DNA of 64,000 nt, from positions 1 through 64,000 of the forward strand of contig PMSV01000015.1 of NCBI GenBank assembly GCA_003168265.1, read 5' to 3'. The notes beneath the pieces are model-generated. The model saw only the letters and a program-made list of their open reading frames with translations, did no database searches and was not told the DNA's origin. The position numbers and the translations under genes are program-made. The DNA comes from Chitinophagaceae bacterium. GTDB taxonomy: Bacteria; Bacteroidota; Bacteroidia; Chitinophagales; Chitinophagaceae. This document shows, piece by piece, positions 19,086-27,678 of this stretch (its first letter is position 1; each line of letters opens with the position of its first letter).

Positions 19086-19673
19086 CTAGTTCTGTTGAAT
19101 GTCCATAATTGCACTCAACGCATTCCAGAGTCCGATACAGGTATCTGCAAAAGCGCGCTTTGCCAATAGCTGCTCCTCCTCATTCAAAAGGGCCAGTTTT
19201 TTCTCCAGTAATGCGGGTTCACCGTCATCCCCGATATGGGCCTTGAAATATTTTTCATCCATATTCCAATCCTTATAATGCTCCCTGATCCCCTTCAGCT
19301 TCGATGCTGCCGTGACAGGTTGCTGGGCTTCGAATGCATAAAGCGTGCCTACAGCCTCAGCATAGCTGCTGAAATTAGAAAGAGACTGTTTGACTAAGGG
19401 ACGGGTGGCTGCAATCCCTTCTCTGAATTCGCTGCCTCCGTTCAGGCTCTTGTCAAAAAGTTGCCAAAGAAGATAATGTGAGCATTCGGTGTCGGCGATC
19501 TCACTTTCACCTGCCAATTCCCATCCGAAAGGAATGATGCGGATAAAACGGCCATAACCGCTGGCATAGGCGGCAAGTTGCTCCTTCTTCAGGAGCCCGG
19601 CATTCCATGCAATATAAAATGGATGGTTAGACAACTCATAATTGCTCAAAATAAGCTGAAAAGGCTTTTCCAT
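19086..19673 (-). CDS. CADD/PqqC-like haem-oxygenase-fold protein
   Basis: 195 residues from ATG 19673; a longer frame to 19829 adds a low-quality N-terminus. The chain aligns end to end with the chlamydial CADD/TenA-like iron-containing redox family: NHPFYIAWNAGLLKKEQLAAYA (Tyr20 at the CADD Tyr27 position), TLYAFEAQQP (Glu115), SKLKGI (a Lys at the CADD Lys152 position) and HIGDD (His146, Asp150). Glu63 and His66 lie where the first ligands are expected. The usual last His ligand is replaced by Pro153, so the metal site is altered. CADD makes p-aminobenzoate by self-sacrifice; UndA-like members oxidise fatty acids. The position directly before bioF (4 bp) suggests co-translation with a biotin gene. 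Confidence 0.75.
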   Translation of the reverse strand: MEKPFQLILSNYELSNHPFYIAWNAGLLKKEQLAAYASGYGRFIRIIPFGWELAGESEIADTECSHYLLWQLFDKSLNGGSEFREGIAATRPLVKQSLSNFSSYAEAVGTLYAFEAQQPVTAASKLKGIREHYKDWNMDEKYFKAHIGDDGEPALLEKKLALLNEEEQLLAKRAFADTCIGLWNALSAIMDIQQN

Positions 19674-19923
19674 ACTAATTGTTTTTAATTGAAAGTTTGA
19701 GTTCTGATTCCTTATAAATCGGATCGGGTAAAGATACCAATGAAGATCCGGGTTTTTTCCACCAATTTTCCGAATTAAAAGATTCATAGGAAACGGGTCC
19801 CGGCACCTAGCTTTCCGCCTGCCCCTCATCCAGATTTTTTATTCGTGCTTTTAGCGAAGGCGTTTGCTCAAAGTGCTTTGTAAAGCCGGGCTCCTGATAC
19901 ACCAAGTCCAAACAGGCTGATCG

Positions 19924-21045
19924 TCATTTGACTTTCTGCTTCCATTCCATTAGTTTTTGTGTCGCTGTGATAAATGCGGAATTGGCCTCCCTCATACCCA
20001 TGCTGAGACGGATGCAGCCCGGGAGCCCGAACACACTGGTTTCTCTTACCATTATGCCCCTGCTCAAAAGGTCCGCTGTAAATTCCTCGCCTTCATAGGG
20101 TGGAACAAAAAGCAGAAAATTTCCCTGGCTGGGCCAGTAGAAAAGACCCAGGTCGTCAAAGCAATCCTGTATCCAGTTCTTTTCCTCCCGCACCACACGT
20201 TGAACATTATAGAGGTATTGCTTATCCCGAAGAGCGGCCATCGCCCCCTCCATGGCAGGAACGCTTATCATGAACGGGCGACGGAGCCTTGAAACATAGC
20301 CTGTGATCTCCGGAGTAGAATAAGCATAACCCACCCGAAGACCTGCGAGCCCGAAAGCCTTTGAAAAGCTATTCAGTCCGATAATCTGTTTTGAATTTTT
20401 TACATAGTCCAGTCCGACTGCATAATTCCGGTCGCGGACAAAATGCCTGTAAACTTCATCATAGACCAATACGACATGAGAGGGCAGGCTCTCCATCAAG
20501 CGATCCAGTATTTTCCTGGGAATGATGGCGCCGGTCGGATTATTCGGGCTGGTAATAAAGATCAGCCTGGTCTTATTGGTTATGGCCCGCAGCAATTCAT
20601 CCGGGTCAAGAGAGAAATTCTCCCGGTCCAAAGGAATATCGATCACCTTTCCACCTTGCAGCTCCACAAAGTTCTTATAGGCAAGAAAAGTGGGACTTGA
20701 AATAATGCACTCCTGCCCTGGCTCAACAAAGGCCCGCACGATCATTTCGATAAGCTCAAGGGCGCTATTGGCCGTCAGGAACTGGTCAGGCAGCAGTTTC
20801 CAATCATAATGACCCGCCAGTGCGGTACGAAGCCGGGAATCGTCCTCATGCTGGTATTCATGGAGCATTTCCAGGCTCGCAGTGATTGCTTTGATGATTT
20901 TTGGGGAAGGTCCGATTGGGCATTCATTTGAAGAAAGCTTGTGAATCTTCCTGACCTTTCCGGATTGTTCCCTTGTCGATCCGCCCTTATAGGGAAGCCC
21001 TGAAAGAATATGGGGCTTGAATAATGATGGCGTTGTATTATCCAT
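19924..21045 (-). CDS. Class I/II aminotransferase, HisC-like
   Basis: 373 residues of PLP fold type I. Motifs are KLSSNECPIGPSPKII, the TSPNNPTG loop, VYDEVYRHF, the Schiff-base Lys229 in NSFSKAFGLAGLRVGY, and the phosphate/carboxylate Arg in CIRLSMG near the C-terminus. This layout is that of histidinol-phosphate aminotransferases and related aromatic aminotransferases. No other his gene is near, so histidine synthesis is not implied. It leads the bioF group, with 250 bp before the CADD-like gene, so coupling to biotin synthesis is possible but not shown. Confidence 0.85.
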   Translation of the reverse strand: MDNTTPSLFKPHILSGLPYKGGSTREQSGKVRKIHKLSSNECPIGPSPKIIKAITASLEMLHEYQHEDDSRLRTALAGHYDWKLLPDQFLTANSALELIEMIVRAFVEPGQECIISSPTFLAYKNFVELQGGKVIDIPLDRENFSLDPDELLRAITNKTRLIFITSPNNPTGAIIPRKILDRLMESLPSHVVLVYDEVYRHFVRDRNYAVGLDYVKNSKQIIGLNSFSKAFGLAGLRVGYAYSTPEITGYVSRLRRPFMISVPAMEGAMAALRDKQYLYNVQRVVREEKNWIQDCFDDLGLFYWPSQGNFLLFVPPYEGEEFTADLLSRGIMVRETSVFGLPGCIRLSMGMREANSAFITATQKLMEWKQKVK

Positions 21046-21086
21046 TGCTTGTTTTAATATTCCGGCTATTTACTGTTTCGGCTATT

Positions 21087-21145
21087 CCTGAGCCTGTTTC
21101 TGGATTTATTCTATGCTTTATTCCTGGATTTATTCCAGGCTCAGG
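21087..21145. repeat. Short inverted and direct repeats between rteC-like and aminotransferase genes
   Basis: CCTGAGCCTG (21087-21096) is matched by its inverse CAGGCTCAGG (21136-21145), and the interval holds two copies of CTGGATTTATTC. The right arm overlaps the last codons of the RteC-like gene. It may act as a loose terminator, or be a trace of replication slippage. Confidence 0.5.
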
Positions 21146-21687
21146 CCGGAATGCGCATTGATATATTCATGATACTTTTTGTAAGTCATTCTCATCGAAA
21201 TGATCCAGTCATGAGAACTGGCCGTATTCACTCCAAGGTCATAGGATCTGCCAAAGAGGAGAAAATTGGAGCCATCCGAATTACGGGGAAGGAAAAATTG
21301 ACTATCCATGGAATTATCGCCGCAGTCCAGGTAATCAAAAAAAGCTGAATGGTTCGCCAAAAAAGTTCGGATTTTCCGGCATTCCATCTTCCAAAAATAG
21401 ATCCGGGCTTCCTCATCACGGTCAGGCTCAAATAAATAAGACTGGTACCTAAGCAGAGAATATTCTATTTCCGATATAAAGACCGGCTTGACCTGCTTAA
21501 AAAAAAACACTTCCTCCGCAGTCGACTCAAATTGATGGTCGCGGAAATACGATTTTAGTTGCTCCCAATGGTGCAGCGCCTTTTCATAACAACACTCCAG
21601 CCTCTCCTCCTCACTAGATCGATTCAGCTTGCAATCTTCAAGGGAACGCAGCAGGTCCAAATAGAATGAATCATATATTGGATGCAT
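21130..21687 (-). CDS. RteC-domain protein
   Basis: 185 residues resembling the RteC family (FFFKQVKPVFISEIEYSLLRYQSYLFEP, EARIYFWKMECRKIRTFLANHSAFFDYL). RteC is a DNA-binding regulator of excision in Bacteroides conjugative transposons, and shorter RteC-domain proteins are scattered in Bacteroidota. No integrase, mobilisation or tet gene is seen here. It is probably a domesticated or stray regulator. It is shorter than classical RteC, lacking part of the N-terminus. It lies upstream of the bioF group in the same direction. Confidence 0.8.
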   Translation of the reverse strand: MHPIYDSFYLDLLRSLEDCKLNRSSEEERLECCYEKALHHWEQLKSYFRDHQFESTAEEVFFFKQVKPVFISEIEYSLLRYQSYLFEPDRDEEARIYFWKMECRKIRTFLANHSAFFDYLDCGDNSMDSQFFLPRNSDGSNFLLFGRSYDLGVNTASSHDWIISMRMTYKKYHEYINAHSGLSLE

Positions 21688-22072
21688 AGAGAATTCTTCA
21701 GAGAGGGGGTTATAGAAATAACCCCCGTTGAGCTTTGTTCATACCTTTTAACAAACTCTTCTATGACCAGGCCAGCCGGTTATTAAGAAACCCTGACTTG
21801 GTCGGATCCCTGTTAAGCTTCCCGCCTGGCGGGTTATTAAGGAATAGTTATCAAAAAACTATTTCGACAACAATCTGGATATCGAAAGCGCCAGTCAAAT
21901 TCAAAGGGCGCATGAAATTTTAAAAGAAAGGCCAGTGTGGAAACACAGCCTTGTACTAAAACCTAATACACATGAGATAAATCCTTATCGAACTGCTCCC
22001 GCGGGAGCCTTCTTGTTTTCTTATTACTGCTTATGTACCACTAATCCCCCCTCTCCCTATACAAACGCCTAA
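21688..22072. other. Intergenic region with possible coding remnant
   Basis: 385 bp between two minus-strand genes. A plus-strand stretch at about 21845-22070 reads like protein (NYFDNNLDIESASQ, then HEILKERPVWKH) but has a stop just upstream and no start. A second plus frame (21735-21923) reads FNKLFYDQASRLLRNPDLVG before it. Together they may be a frameshifted gene remnant; I do not recognise it. Confidence 0.3.
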
Positions 22073-22630
22073 TTAGTTTTGAAGAACCTGTTTTTTATAC
22101 AATTCCTCCCTAAGCGACCTAAGCGAAAGAGACATTTTTTTCTCTACAGTCTTCACCGAAATACCCAACTTTTTTGCAATTTTCGGATAGGTAACAGCCT
22201 CTTCACGATTCAGATAAAATATCATCCGCTGATCTTCCGGAAGAGAAGAAAAGGTTCTGTTCAAACCGGTCTGCATTTCTTTATGGGCAAGAGAATCAAA
22301 AAAATGACCCTCCTGGTATATCGTACGGTAGCGTTTCGAATATTCACTCGACATCTTCCTTCTTCGGATAAGTTTGCATACCTGGAACCTTACTGCCTGC
22401 AACAGATAATTCTCAAGTGACTTAATCTGCGTCCTTTCCCTTCTTCGCCAGAGATCTGCAAAAACTTCCTGTGCACAATCCTTGGCTGATTGCTCTCTTT
22501 CCATTAGTTTCTGCGCCTGCAAATAAACCCTATCCCAATACCTCTTGTAAATTTCAGTGAATGCCAGATGACAACCCCTGCTCATGAGTTCTATCAATCG
22601 CTGATCCTTTATCTTATTAATTATTTCCAT
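22073..22630 (-). CDS. ECF-type RNA polymerase sigma-70 factor
   Basis: 185 residues. Region 2 is seen in FTEIYKRYWDRVYLQAQKLM and AKDCAQEVFADLWRRRE, and region 4 in LPEDQRMIFYLNREEAVTYPKIAKKLGISVKTVEKKM. This is the usual Bacteroidota ECF group that controls TonB/SusC systems with a FecR-type anti-sigma factor. No anti-sigma gene follows; the next gene downstream encodes an RteC-domain protein. It is divergent from bioB with 317 bp between them. Confidence 0.92.
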   Translation of the reverse strand: MEIINKIKDQRLIELMSRGCHLAFTEIYKRYWDRVYLQAQKLMEREQSAKDCAQEVFADLWRRRERTQIKSLENYLLQAVRFQVCKLIRRRKMSSEYSKRYRTIYQEGHFFDSLAHKEMQTGLNRTFSSLPEDQRMIFYLNREEAVTYPKIAKKLGISVKTVEKKMSLSLRSLREELYKKQVLQN

Positions 22631-22897
22631 GAATTAGGTCCCTTGTTTTAGTAAATAAAATGGACGAATACCTCCCGGATCCTCATTTAACCAGGGCTGA
22701 AATAAATTCTAAAAAAGCTTGAAAAACGGCGATTTTTTTGAATCCAATTATAAAGGAAGAATTGATATAGCCTCATGTCTTAACTCGTTCTAGTAACATT
22801 AAAGACGGTTTATACTTAAAAAAGGGCTAAATAATCCGATAAAATAGGGAAACTCTAAATCCGGGCCAGGGCAGGGATATTCATCATTTGTTAAAAT

Positions 22898-22928
22898 TTT
22901 GATCATCATTTTCCAGCTCTTAACTTTA
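22898..22928 (+). promoter_or_regulatory. Promoter of bioB-bioD-bioA
   Basis: TTTG (22898-22901), exactly 19 bases, then TAACTTTA (22921-22928) match the Bacteroidota promoter except for the last base. The start codon follows 19 bp later, so the leader is very short and leaves no room for a riboswitch. The rest of the 317-bp gap (22631-22897) shows nothing I recognise. Confidence 0.6.
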
Positions 22929-22947
22929 GGCTCCAATCTTAAAGAAC

Positions 22948-23949
22948 ATGGACAAAAAAAAGAAATGGACTGAGCAGGAAATCGGTAAGATTTATTATCT
23001 GCCGCTGATGGAGCTGGTTTACAAGGCGGCCACCGTGCATCGGGCTCAGGGCAACTGGCAGGAAGTGCAGGTATGCAGCCTGCTCTCAATCAAAACGGGG
23101 GGCTGCAAAGAAGATTGCGCCTATTGCCCACAGGCAGCGAGATACCATACCGGTGTAAATCCGGAGCCCCTGATGGATTTGGAAGATGTGTTGCAAAAGG
23201 CCCAAACGGCAAAGGACATGGGGGCGACCCGTTTCTGTATGGGGGCAGCCTGGCGCGAAGTACGTAATAACCGCCATTTCGACTGCATCCTCGAAATGGT
23301 CACGGAAGTAAATAAAATGGGCATGGAAGTCTGCTGCACACTCGGCATGCTGGAAGAACAGCAGGCGCTAAGGCTCAAAGAAGCCGGATGCTATGCCTAC
23401 AATCACAATATCGATACCTCTCCTTCCTACTATGGCAATATCATCAGCACGCGCCAGTTCGATGACCGTCTCCAAACCCTCAAACATGTCGCACAGGCTG
23501 GAATGAGTGTTTGCTGCGGAGGTATCATCGGTCTCGGCGAAACAGATGAGGACAGAATTGCTATGCTAACCACACTTGCCAACATGGATCCCCAGCCCGA
23601 ATCCGTACCGGTCAATGCCCTTGTAGCAGTACAAGGGACGCCTTTGCAGGACCGGTGTCGCGTCGGCTTTGATGAAATGCTTCGCATGATCGCAGCGGCA
23701 CGCATTCTTATGCCTGATAGTATGGTCCGGCTTTCAGCCGGAAGATTAGAAATGTCAGTTGCAGAGCAAGCCCTTTGTTTTATGGCCGGTTGCAATTCGA
23801 TTTTTGCAGGAGAAAAACTGCTCACCACGCCCAACCCCTGTATCGACCAGGATATGGAAATGTTCCGAAAGCTGGGACTCCGGCCCCGCAAAGCCTTTGC
23901 CGCCGAAGAAAGGGTACCCAAAGCAGCAAAGGAGGAAGCCGCTGCATGA
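22948..23949 (+). CDS. bioB: Biotin synthase (radical SAM)
   Basis: 333 residues. The radical-SAM cluster motif is C53-KED-C57-AY-C60, and the second cluster residues fall in FCMGAAWR, EVCCTLGM and GMSVCCGGIIGLGE. YNHNIDTSP, PVNALVAVQGTPL and MVRLSAGR are family blocks. It inserts sulfur into dethiobiotin, the last step of the pathway. The start ATG is preceded by AAAGAAC. The stop overlaps the bioD start in ATGA, so the three genes bioB-bioD-bioA are translationally coupled. Confidence 0.98.
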   Translation: MDKKKKWTEQEIGKIYYLPLMELVYKAATVHRAQGNWQEVQVCSLLSIKTGGCKEDCAYCPQAARYHTGVNPEPLMDLEDVLQKAQTAKDMGATRFCMGAAWREVRNNRHFDCILEMVTEVNKMGMEVCCTLGMLEEQQALRLKEAGCYAYNHNIDTSPSYYGNIISTRQFDDRLQTLKHVAQAGMSVCCGGIIGLGETDEDRIAMLTTLANMDPQPESVPVNALVAVQGTPLQDRCRVGFDEMLRMIAAARILMPDSMVRLSAGRLEMSVAEQALCFMAGCNSIFAGEKLLTTPNPCIDQDMEMFRKLGLRPRKAFAAEERVPKAAKEEAAA

Positions 23950-24554
23950 GCTGGTTGATTGCCGGTATTAGCACTGGCGTGGGCAAGACCCTGGTCTCCG
24001 CCCTGATCTGTGAGGCGACAGGCGCTGACTATTGGAAGCCTGTACAGGCAGGGGATCTGCAAAACAGCGACAGCATCATCGTTAAAAAACTGGTGAACAA
24101 CAAAGGCCTGAAAATACATCCGGAAGCCTATCGGTTACTAGAAGCAGCATCCCTTCATTATGCAGCCGAACTCGAAGGGATCAGGATCAGCCGGGAAGGA
24201 ATTAATCTGCCTGTAACGGACAAACCCATCGTAGTCGAAACAGCAGGCGGCCTCCTCAGTCCCCTTTCAGAAAATTTCTTCAATATTGACCTTGCTTCAC
24301 ATCTCAGTCTTCCGGTCATCCTTGTCGTAAATAATTATCTCGGCAGCATCAATCATAGCCTGCTCAGTGTAGAAGCTTTAAGAGAGCGAAAGATCAAAAT
24401 AAGAGGAATCGTCTTCAGCGGGAAGAAAGTCCCCCATGCGGAAAATTTTATACTAAAACATAGTGGCCTTCCTCTTCTTTTTTCGGTACCCTTTCTATCA
24501 AATCCTGATGCCGATACGATAAGCGGACAGGCTGCTTTAATTCGTGATTTATGA
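23946..24554 (+). CDS. bioD: Dethiobiotin synthetase
   Basis: 202 residues from ATG 23946, which overlaps the bioB stop; a longer in-frame extension upstream lies within bioB and is not real. The P-loop is GISTGVGKT (residues 7-15). YWKPVQAGDLQNSDS binds diaminopelargonate and VVETAGGLLSPL is the family block. It closes the ureido ring using ATP and CO2. The protein is slightly short for the family (usually 210-230), with a reduced C-terminus. Its stop overlaps the bioA start. Confidence 0.95.
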   Translation: MSWLIAGISTGVGKTLVSALICEATGADYWKPVQAGDLQNSDSIIVKKLVNNKGLKIHPEAYRLLEAASLHYAAELEGIRISREGINLPVTDKPIVVETAGGLLSPLSENFFNIDLASHLSLPVILVVNNYLGSINHSLLSVEALRERKIKIRGIVFSGKKVPHAENFILKHSGLPLLFSVPFLSNPDADTISGQAALIRDL

Positions 24555-25819
24555 AATACAATATTTGGTTTCCCTTCACCCAGATGAAAACAGCCAGAGA
24601 GCCCCTACTTATAGAAAGAGCTAAGGACTGCACCCTTTATGGGAAAGAAGGGAAAACCTATATTGATGCCATCTCCTCCTGGTGGGTGAATATCCACGGC
24701 CATGCCAATGAAAAGATCTCTGCCAGCATCGCAGAACAGGCAGAAAAACTGGAGCAGGTAATCTTTGCAGGGTTTACCCATGAGCCCGCCGAAACCCTTG
24801 CTGAGAAACTCCTTCAAATCGCCCCCGGCAACTTTTCCAAGGTATTTTACAGCGATGACGGCTCGACCTCCGTTGAAGTGGCCGTCAAAATGGCCCTCCA
24901 ATTCTGGCATAACCAGGGAGCAACACGCAAGACAATGATCCTGGCTTTTGAGGATGGTTACCATGGAGACACATTCGGTGCAATGAGCGTAGGCGCTCCC
25001 TCCGTATTCAATAGCGCTTTCAGCAAACACTTATTTCCAGTCCACCATATCCCGGTGCCGAGTGCCGATAACCTGGCGCATATCTTTGAAACAATCCGGA
25101 CTCTCAACATAATGGGTGAAATCGCCGCATTCATCTTCGAGCCCCTGGTGCAGGGAGCCGGAGGCATGAAAATGCATCAGCCGGAGGATTTGAAGAAACT
25201 ATTGCAATTTGTCCGGGAAGAAGGAATAATATGCATCGCCGATGAAGTCATGACCGGATTCGGTCGAACCGGAAGAAATTTCGCGATGGAATGGACGGGT
25301 GTGCAGCCAGATATCATCTGCCTCTCAAAGGGCATTACCGGCGGCTTCCTGCCTCTTGGCGTCACTCTATGCACGCAAGCCGTCTTCGATGCTTTTTATT
25401 CTGATGATAAATATAAAACCCTCTACCATGGCCATTCATATACTGCCAATCCCCTGGCCTGTGCAGCCGCCAATTCGAGCCTTGATATTCTCTTGAGCGA
25501 AGGATGCCGGCAAAGTATTCAGCGCATCTGTACACGCCATAAAGAATTTGGGAAAAGTCTAGGTTCGAGCTATATCGAACCCATCAAAGACCTGCGTCAA
25601 AGAGGAACTATTCTCGCCATCGAATTTCAAAACGGGAAAGACAGTTCCTATTTCGATCCCCTGCGGGACAGGCTTTATGATTTTTTTCTTGAAAATGGAG
25701 TACTGCTCCGGCCGCTCGGAAATACGGTCTATATCATGCCTCCTTATTGCATCAGGGACGAAGAACTGGAAAAGGTTTATGAAGTAATAACAGAAGCTAT
25801 CGAAAAAATCATCTTGTAA
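24551..25819 (+). CDS. bioA: Adenosylmethionine-8-amino-7-oxononanoate aminotransferase
   Basis: 422 residues, class III PLP aminotransferase. Signatures are YNIWFPFTQMKTA at the start, ISSWWVNIHGHA, FYSDDGSTSVEVAVKMA, FEDGYHGDTFGAMS, the cofactor Asp in CIADEVMTGFGRTG and Schiff-base Lys260 in CLSKGITGG. The GHSYTANPLACAAA block is typical of BioA. It converts KAPA to DAPA with S-adenosylmethionine as amino donor. It is the last gene of the coupled bioBDA unit. Confidence 0.97.
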   Translation: MKYNIWFPFTQMKTAREPLLIERAKDCTLYGKEGKTYIDAISSWWVNIHGHANEKISASIAEQAEKLEQVIFAGFTHEPAETLAEKLLQIAPGNFSKVFYSDDGSTSVEVAVKMALQFWHNQGATRKTMILAFEDGYHGDTFGAMSVGAPSVFNSAFSKHLFPVHHIPVPSADNLAHIFETIRTLNIMGEIAAFIFEPLVQGAGGMKMHQPEDLKKLLQFVREEGIICIADEVMTGFGRTGRNFAMEWTGVQPDIICLSKGITGGFLPLGVTLCTQAVFDAFYSDDKYKTLYHGHSYTANPLACAAANSSLDILLSEGCRQSIQRICTRHKEFGKSLGSSYIEPIKDLRQRGTILAIEFQNGKDSSYFDPLRDRLYDFFLENGVLLRPLGNTVYIMPPYCIRDEELEKVYEVITEAIEKIIL

Positions 25820-25826
25820 AATTAAA

Positions 25827-25902
25827 GGCCGCTGGCGACTTTATGTTGCGATCAAAAGCAGAGCTTAGGTTAAGGACTCAGGAATTGATTGCACCAGCGG
25901 CC
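25827..25902 (+). other. Long-loop inverted repeat after bioA
   Basis: GGCCGCTGG (25827-25835) is exactly complementary to CCAGCGGCC (25894-25902) across a 58-base loop, starting seven bases past the bioA stop. It may stabilise or end the bioBDA transcript. There is no strong T-run, so a classical terminator is unlikely. Confidence 0.45.
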
Positions 25903-26094
25903 CTTGCTATGCTATCAACTTAAACAGAATGGTACAAAGGGCTATCTAAGAATTTCTAAGGATACGATTAACATTGATTCAATGGTACAAAATAAATGAT
26001 TGAAAGATTCCTAAAAAATCGACTATATGATGAAGTTCCTGTACTTGAACACTGTAGCCATGTAGATTATAATTGACAAAGGCTGTTCAGATCA

Positions 26095-26874
26095 TCAATT
26101 TTTCTTTAGTACATCCTGTCCCTTGTTCCATATCTCCAGGAACTCTTTGCAATTATCTTTGATAGAACTGTAATAGTCCCAATCGGACTCAAAGGAATGA
26201 AGAGTATCATAATCGGGACGGTACCTGACCATAAAACTATCCAGGGCCGGGGATTCCAGGCCCGTGATCCGGTGAACAAGGTTCTTATTGAATCGATGGT
26301 TGATATAGTCCTGCTGTTCTTCCCGGACCAGCCGGTCGTGGAAGGCTGCCATTCGCTTACTGGCTGATGGATCCGCTATCTGATCCAGGTTAAAGTCCAT
26401 GCCAAGGCTGCTGCCTCTTTTGCCCTTAGCAGAAACATCATCAAGAGCGCTATGAGCCGAGTCGTCATATTCGAATACTTTCCGGTATTCCTTCCTGTTT
26501 CGGATAGAATCCGAGGAGAAATTGTTTCCATTATAACCTTGAACAGCGACCGTATTTAGGGTTTGGATCCCCGGATCGAGGCTGATATCAAAAGCCTCGG
26601 GATTGAAAATATCACCAACTGCAGTCTTGCCTGAACGGCGCCCAAGCCAGCTAAACCAAATCGAATCTCCCGGAAGTACAAGGATGGAATAATGCCCTGT
26701 GGAATCTGTCATAGCCGGATGTCCTTTCGCAGTAAGAACACTCACGCCCGCCATAGGCTTGGAACTACCCTGCTCGTAGACTATGCCGGTTACACTTACC
26801 TGCGCCATTCCCGGAATAGAACTCATGGCGCAAGGCATTGAAAGGATCAGAAATATTGCTTTAAATCTATGCAT
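26095..26874 (-). CDS. Secreted protein with carboxypeptidase-regulatory-like domain
   Basis: 259 residues. A signal peptide (ILSMPCAMSSIPGMAQ) is followed by a CarboxypepD_reg-like beta-sandwich (SVTGIVYEQGSSKPMAGVSVLTAKGHPAMTDSTGHYSI, GDSIWFSWLG), residues about 25-115. The C-terminal 140 residues are charged and helical (FEYDDSAHSALDD, RLVREEQQDYINHRFNKNLV) and unlike a TonB barrel. Similar proteins are common in Bacteroidota as cell-surface or periplasmic proteins of unknown role. The gene stands alone and converges with bioA. Confidence 0.8.
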   Translation of the reverse strand: MHRFKAIFLILSMPCAMSSIPGMAQVSVTGIVYEQGSSKPMAGVSVLTAKGHPAMTDSTGHYSILVLPGDSIWFSWLGRRSGKTAVGDIFNPEAFDISLDPGIQTLNTVAVQGYNGNNFSSDSIRNRKEYRKVFEYDDSAHSALDDVSAKGKRGSSLGMDFNLDQIADPSASKRMAAFHDRLVREEQQDYINHRFNKNLVHRITGLESPALDSFMVRYRPDYDTLHSFESDWDYYSSIKDNCKEFLEIWNKGQDVLKKN

Positions 26875-27678
26875 TGCCCGGACTTAATCTTGAGCCGCAG
26901 AGGAGCCCCACTCAAAAGTACCTTAAGCAAACCCCCACCCTATGTAAAATTCAATGAAAGGATCAATTCGTGAAATAACCGGGCGAATTGCAAAAAATAG
27001 CATGAATAAAAATGAGGAGACTGTCTCAAAAGAAATGGCCTCTTTTTGCATGACAGTTTTCCGGCATTTCTTATGGCCGTTGTAACCCATTCAGGTCTGT
27101 AATGAATTGGATTCATCCATCTCATTAAGTCATCGTTTTTGATTTTTTTGCTTCCTCATATTTTCTATTTTCGACTTAAACAGGTAGATTATTTATTATG
27201 AGTCCTGAATTATTCGATAACCATCCATCAGCTATATAGATTATTAAGATGTCTAATATATAAATTTCCAGTAGGTTAGGAAATCCACATCCAAAAATTG
27301 CATATTATTAAGTCTAATCCTGCCGGTTCCTCATGTTTAAAAAAAAACCCAAATAAATCCATTAGTCTTGATTTAATTGGCAACCTTTGCATAAGGTTGA
27401 CTTGACGGAAAGATGATCTAATTCAACAGAGCATTTTTTGCTGAATTTCTGGTATTTTATGTTTCTGTTTTCTGGTTCATCTTACATGAGCACCTAAGGC
27501 AACTTAATTTATTTCTTGAACTCTTTCAGGAAATTGGTATTTGAACTCCACTTTGATCCAATAGTACTTTCTGACCTAGAATAATTGCTGTTTATATTAT
27601 TCTTTATTTGTTTTCCTGAGAACAGGCAATCTTATTCATTGTTTGGATCAGCAAATAAGCCATTTTAGCCCATAGATT
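26875..27678. other. AT-rich intergenic region
   Basis: 804 bp between divergently transcribed genes. No gene is supported. Near 27018-27032 the string GAGACTGTCTCAAAA resembles the ends of some IS1182/IS5-like insertion sequences, but no transposase or second end is visible. Promoters for both flanking genes should be here; none is clear. Confidence 0.4.

Noticed and set aside
19674-19829. N-terminal extension of the CADD-like protein
   Set aside because: The extra 52 residues are basic and unlike the family, which begins right at the ATG at 19673.
19807-19902. Small in-frame ORF after the HisC-like stop (VYQEPGFTKHFEQTPS...)
   Set aside because: It reads like protein and is in frame beyond a TGA, but it has only GTG or TTG starts and 31 codons; the aminotransferase is complete without it. 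Readthrough is not supported.
23775-23945. Longer N-terminus of bioD
   Set aside because: It lies entirely inside bioB in another frame; the family P-loop start fits ATG 23946.
27015-27125. Insertion-sequence end and transposase tail
   Set aside because: GAGACTGTCTCAAAA resembles some IS ends, but there is no second end, no target duplication and no recognisable transposase frame.
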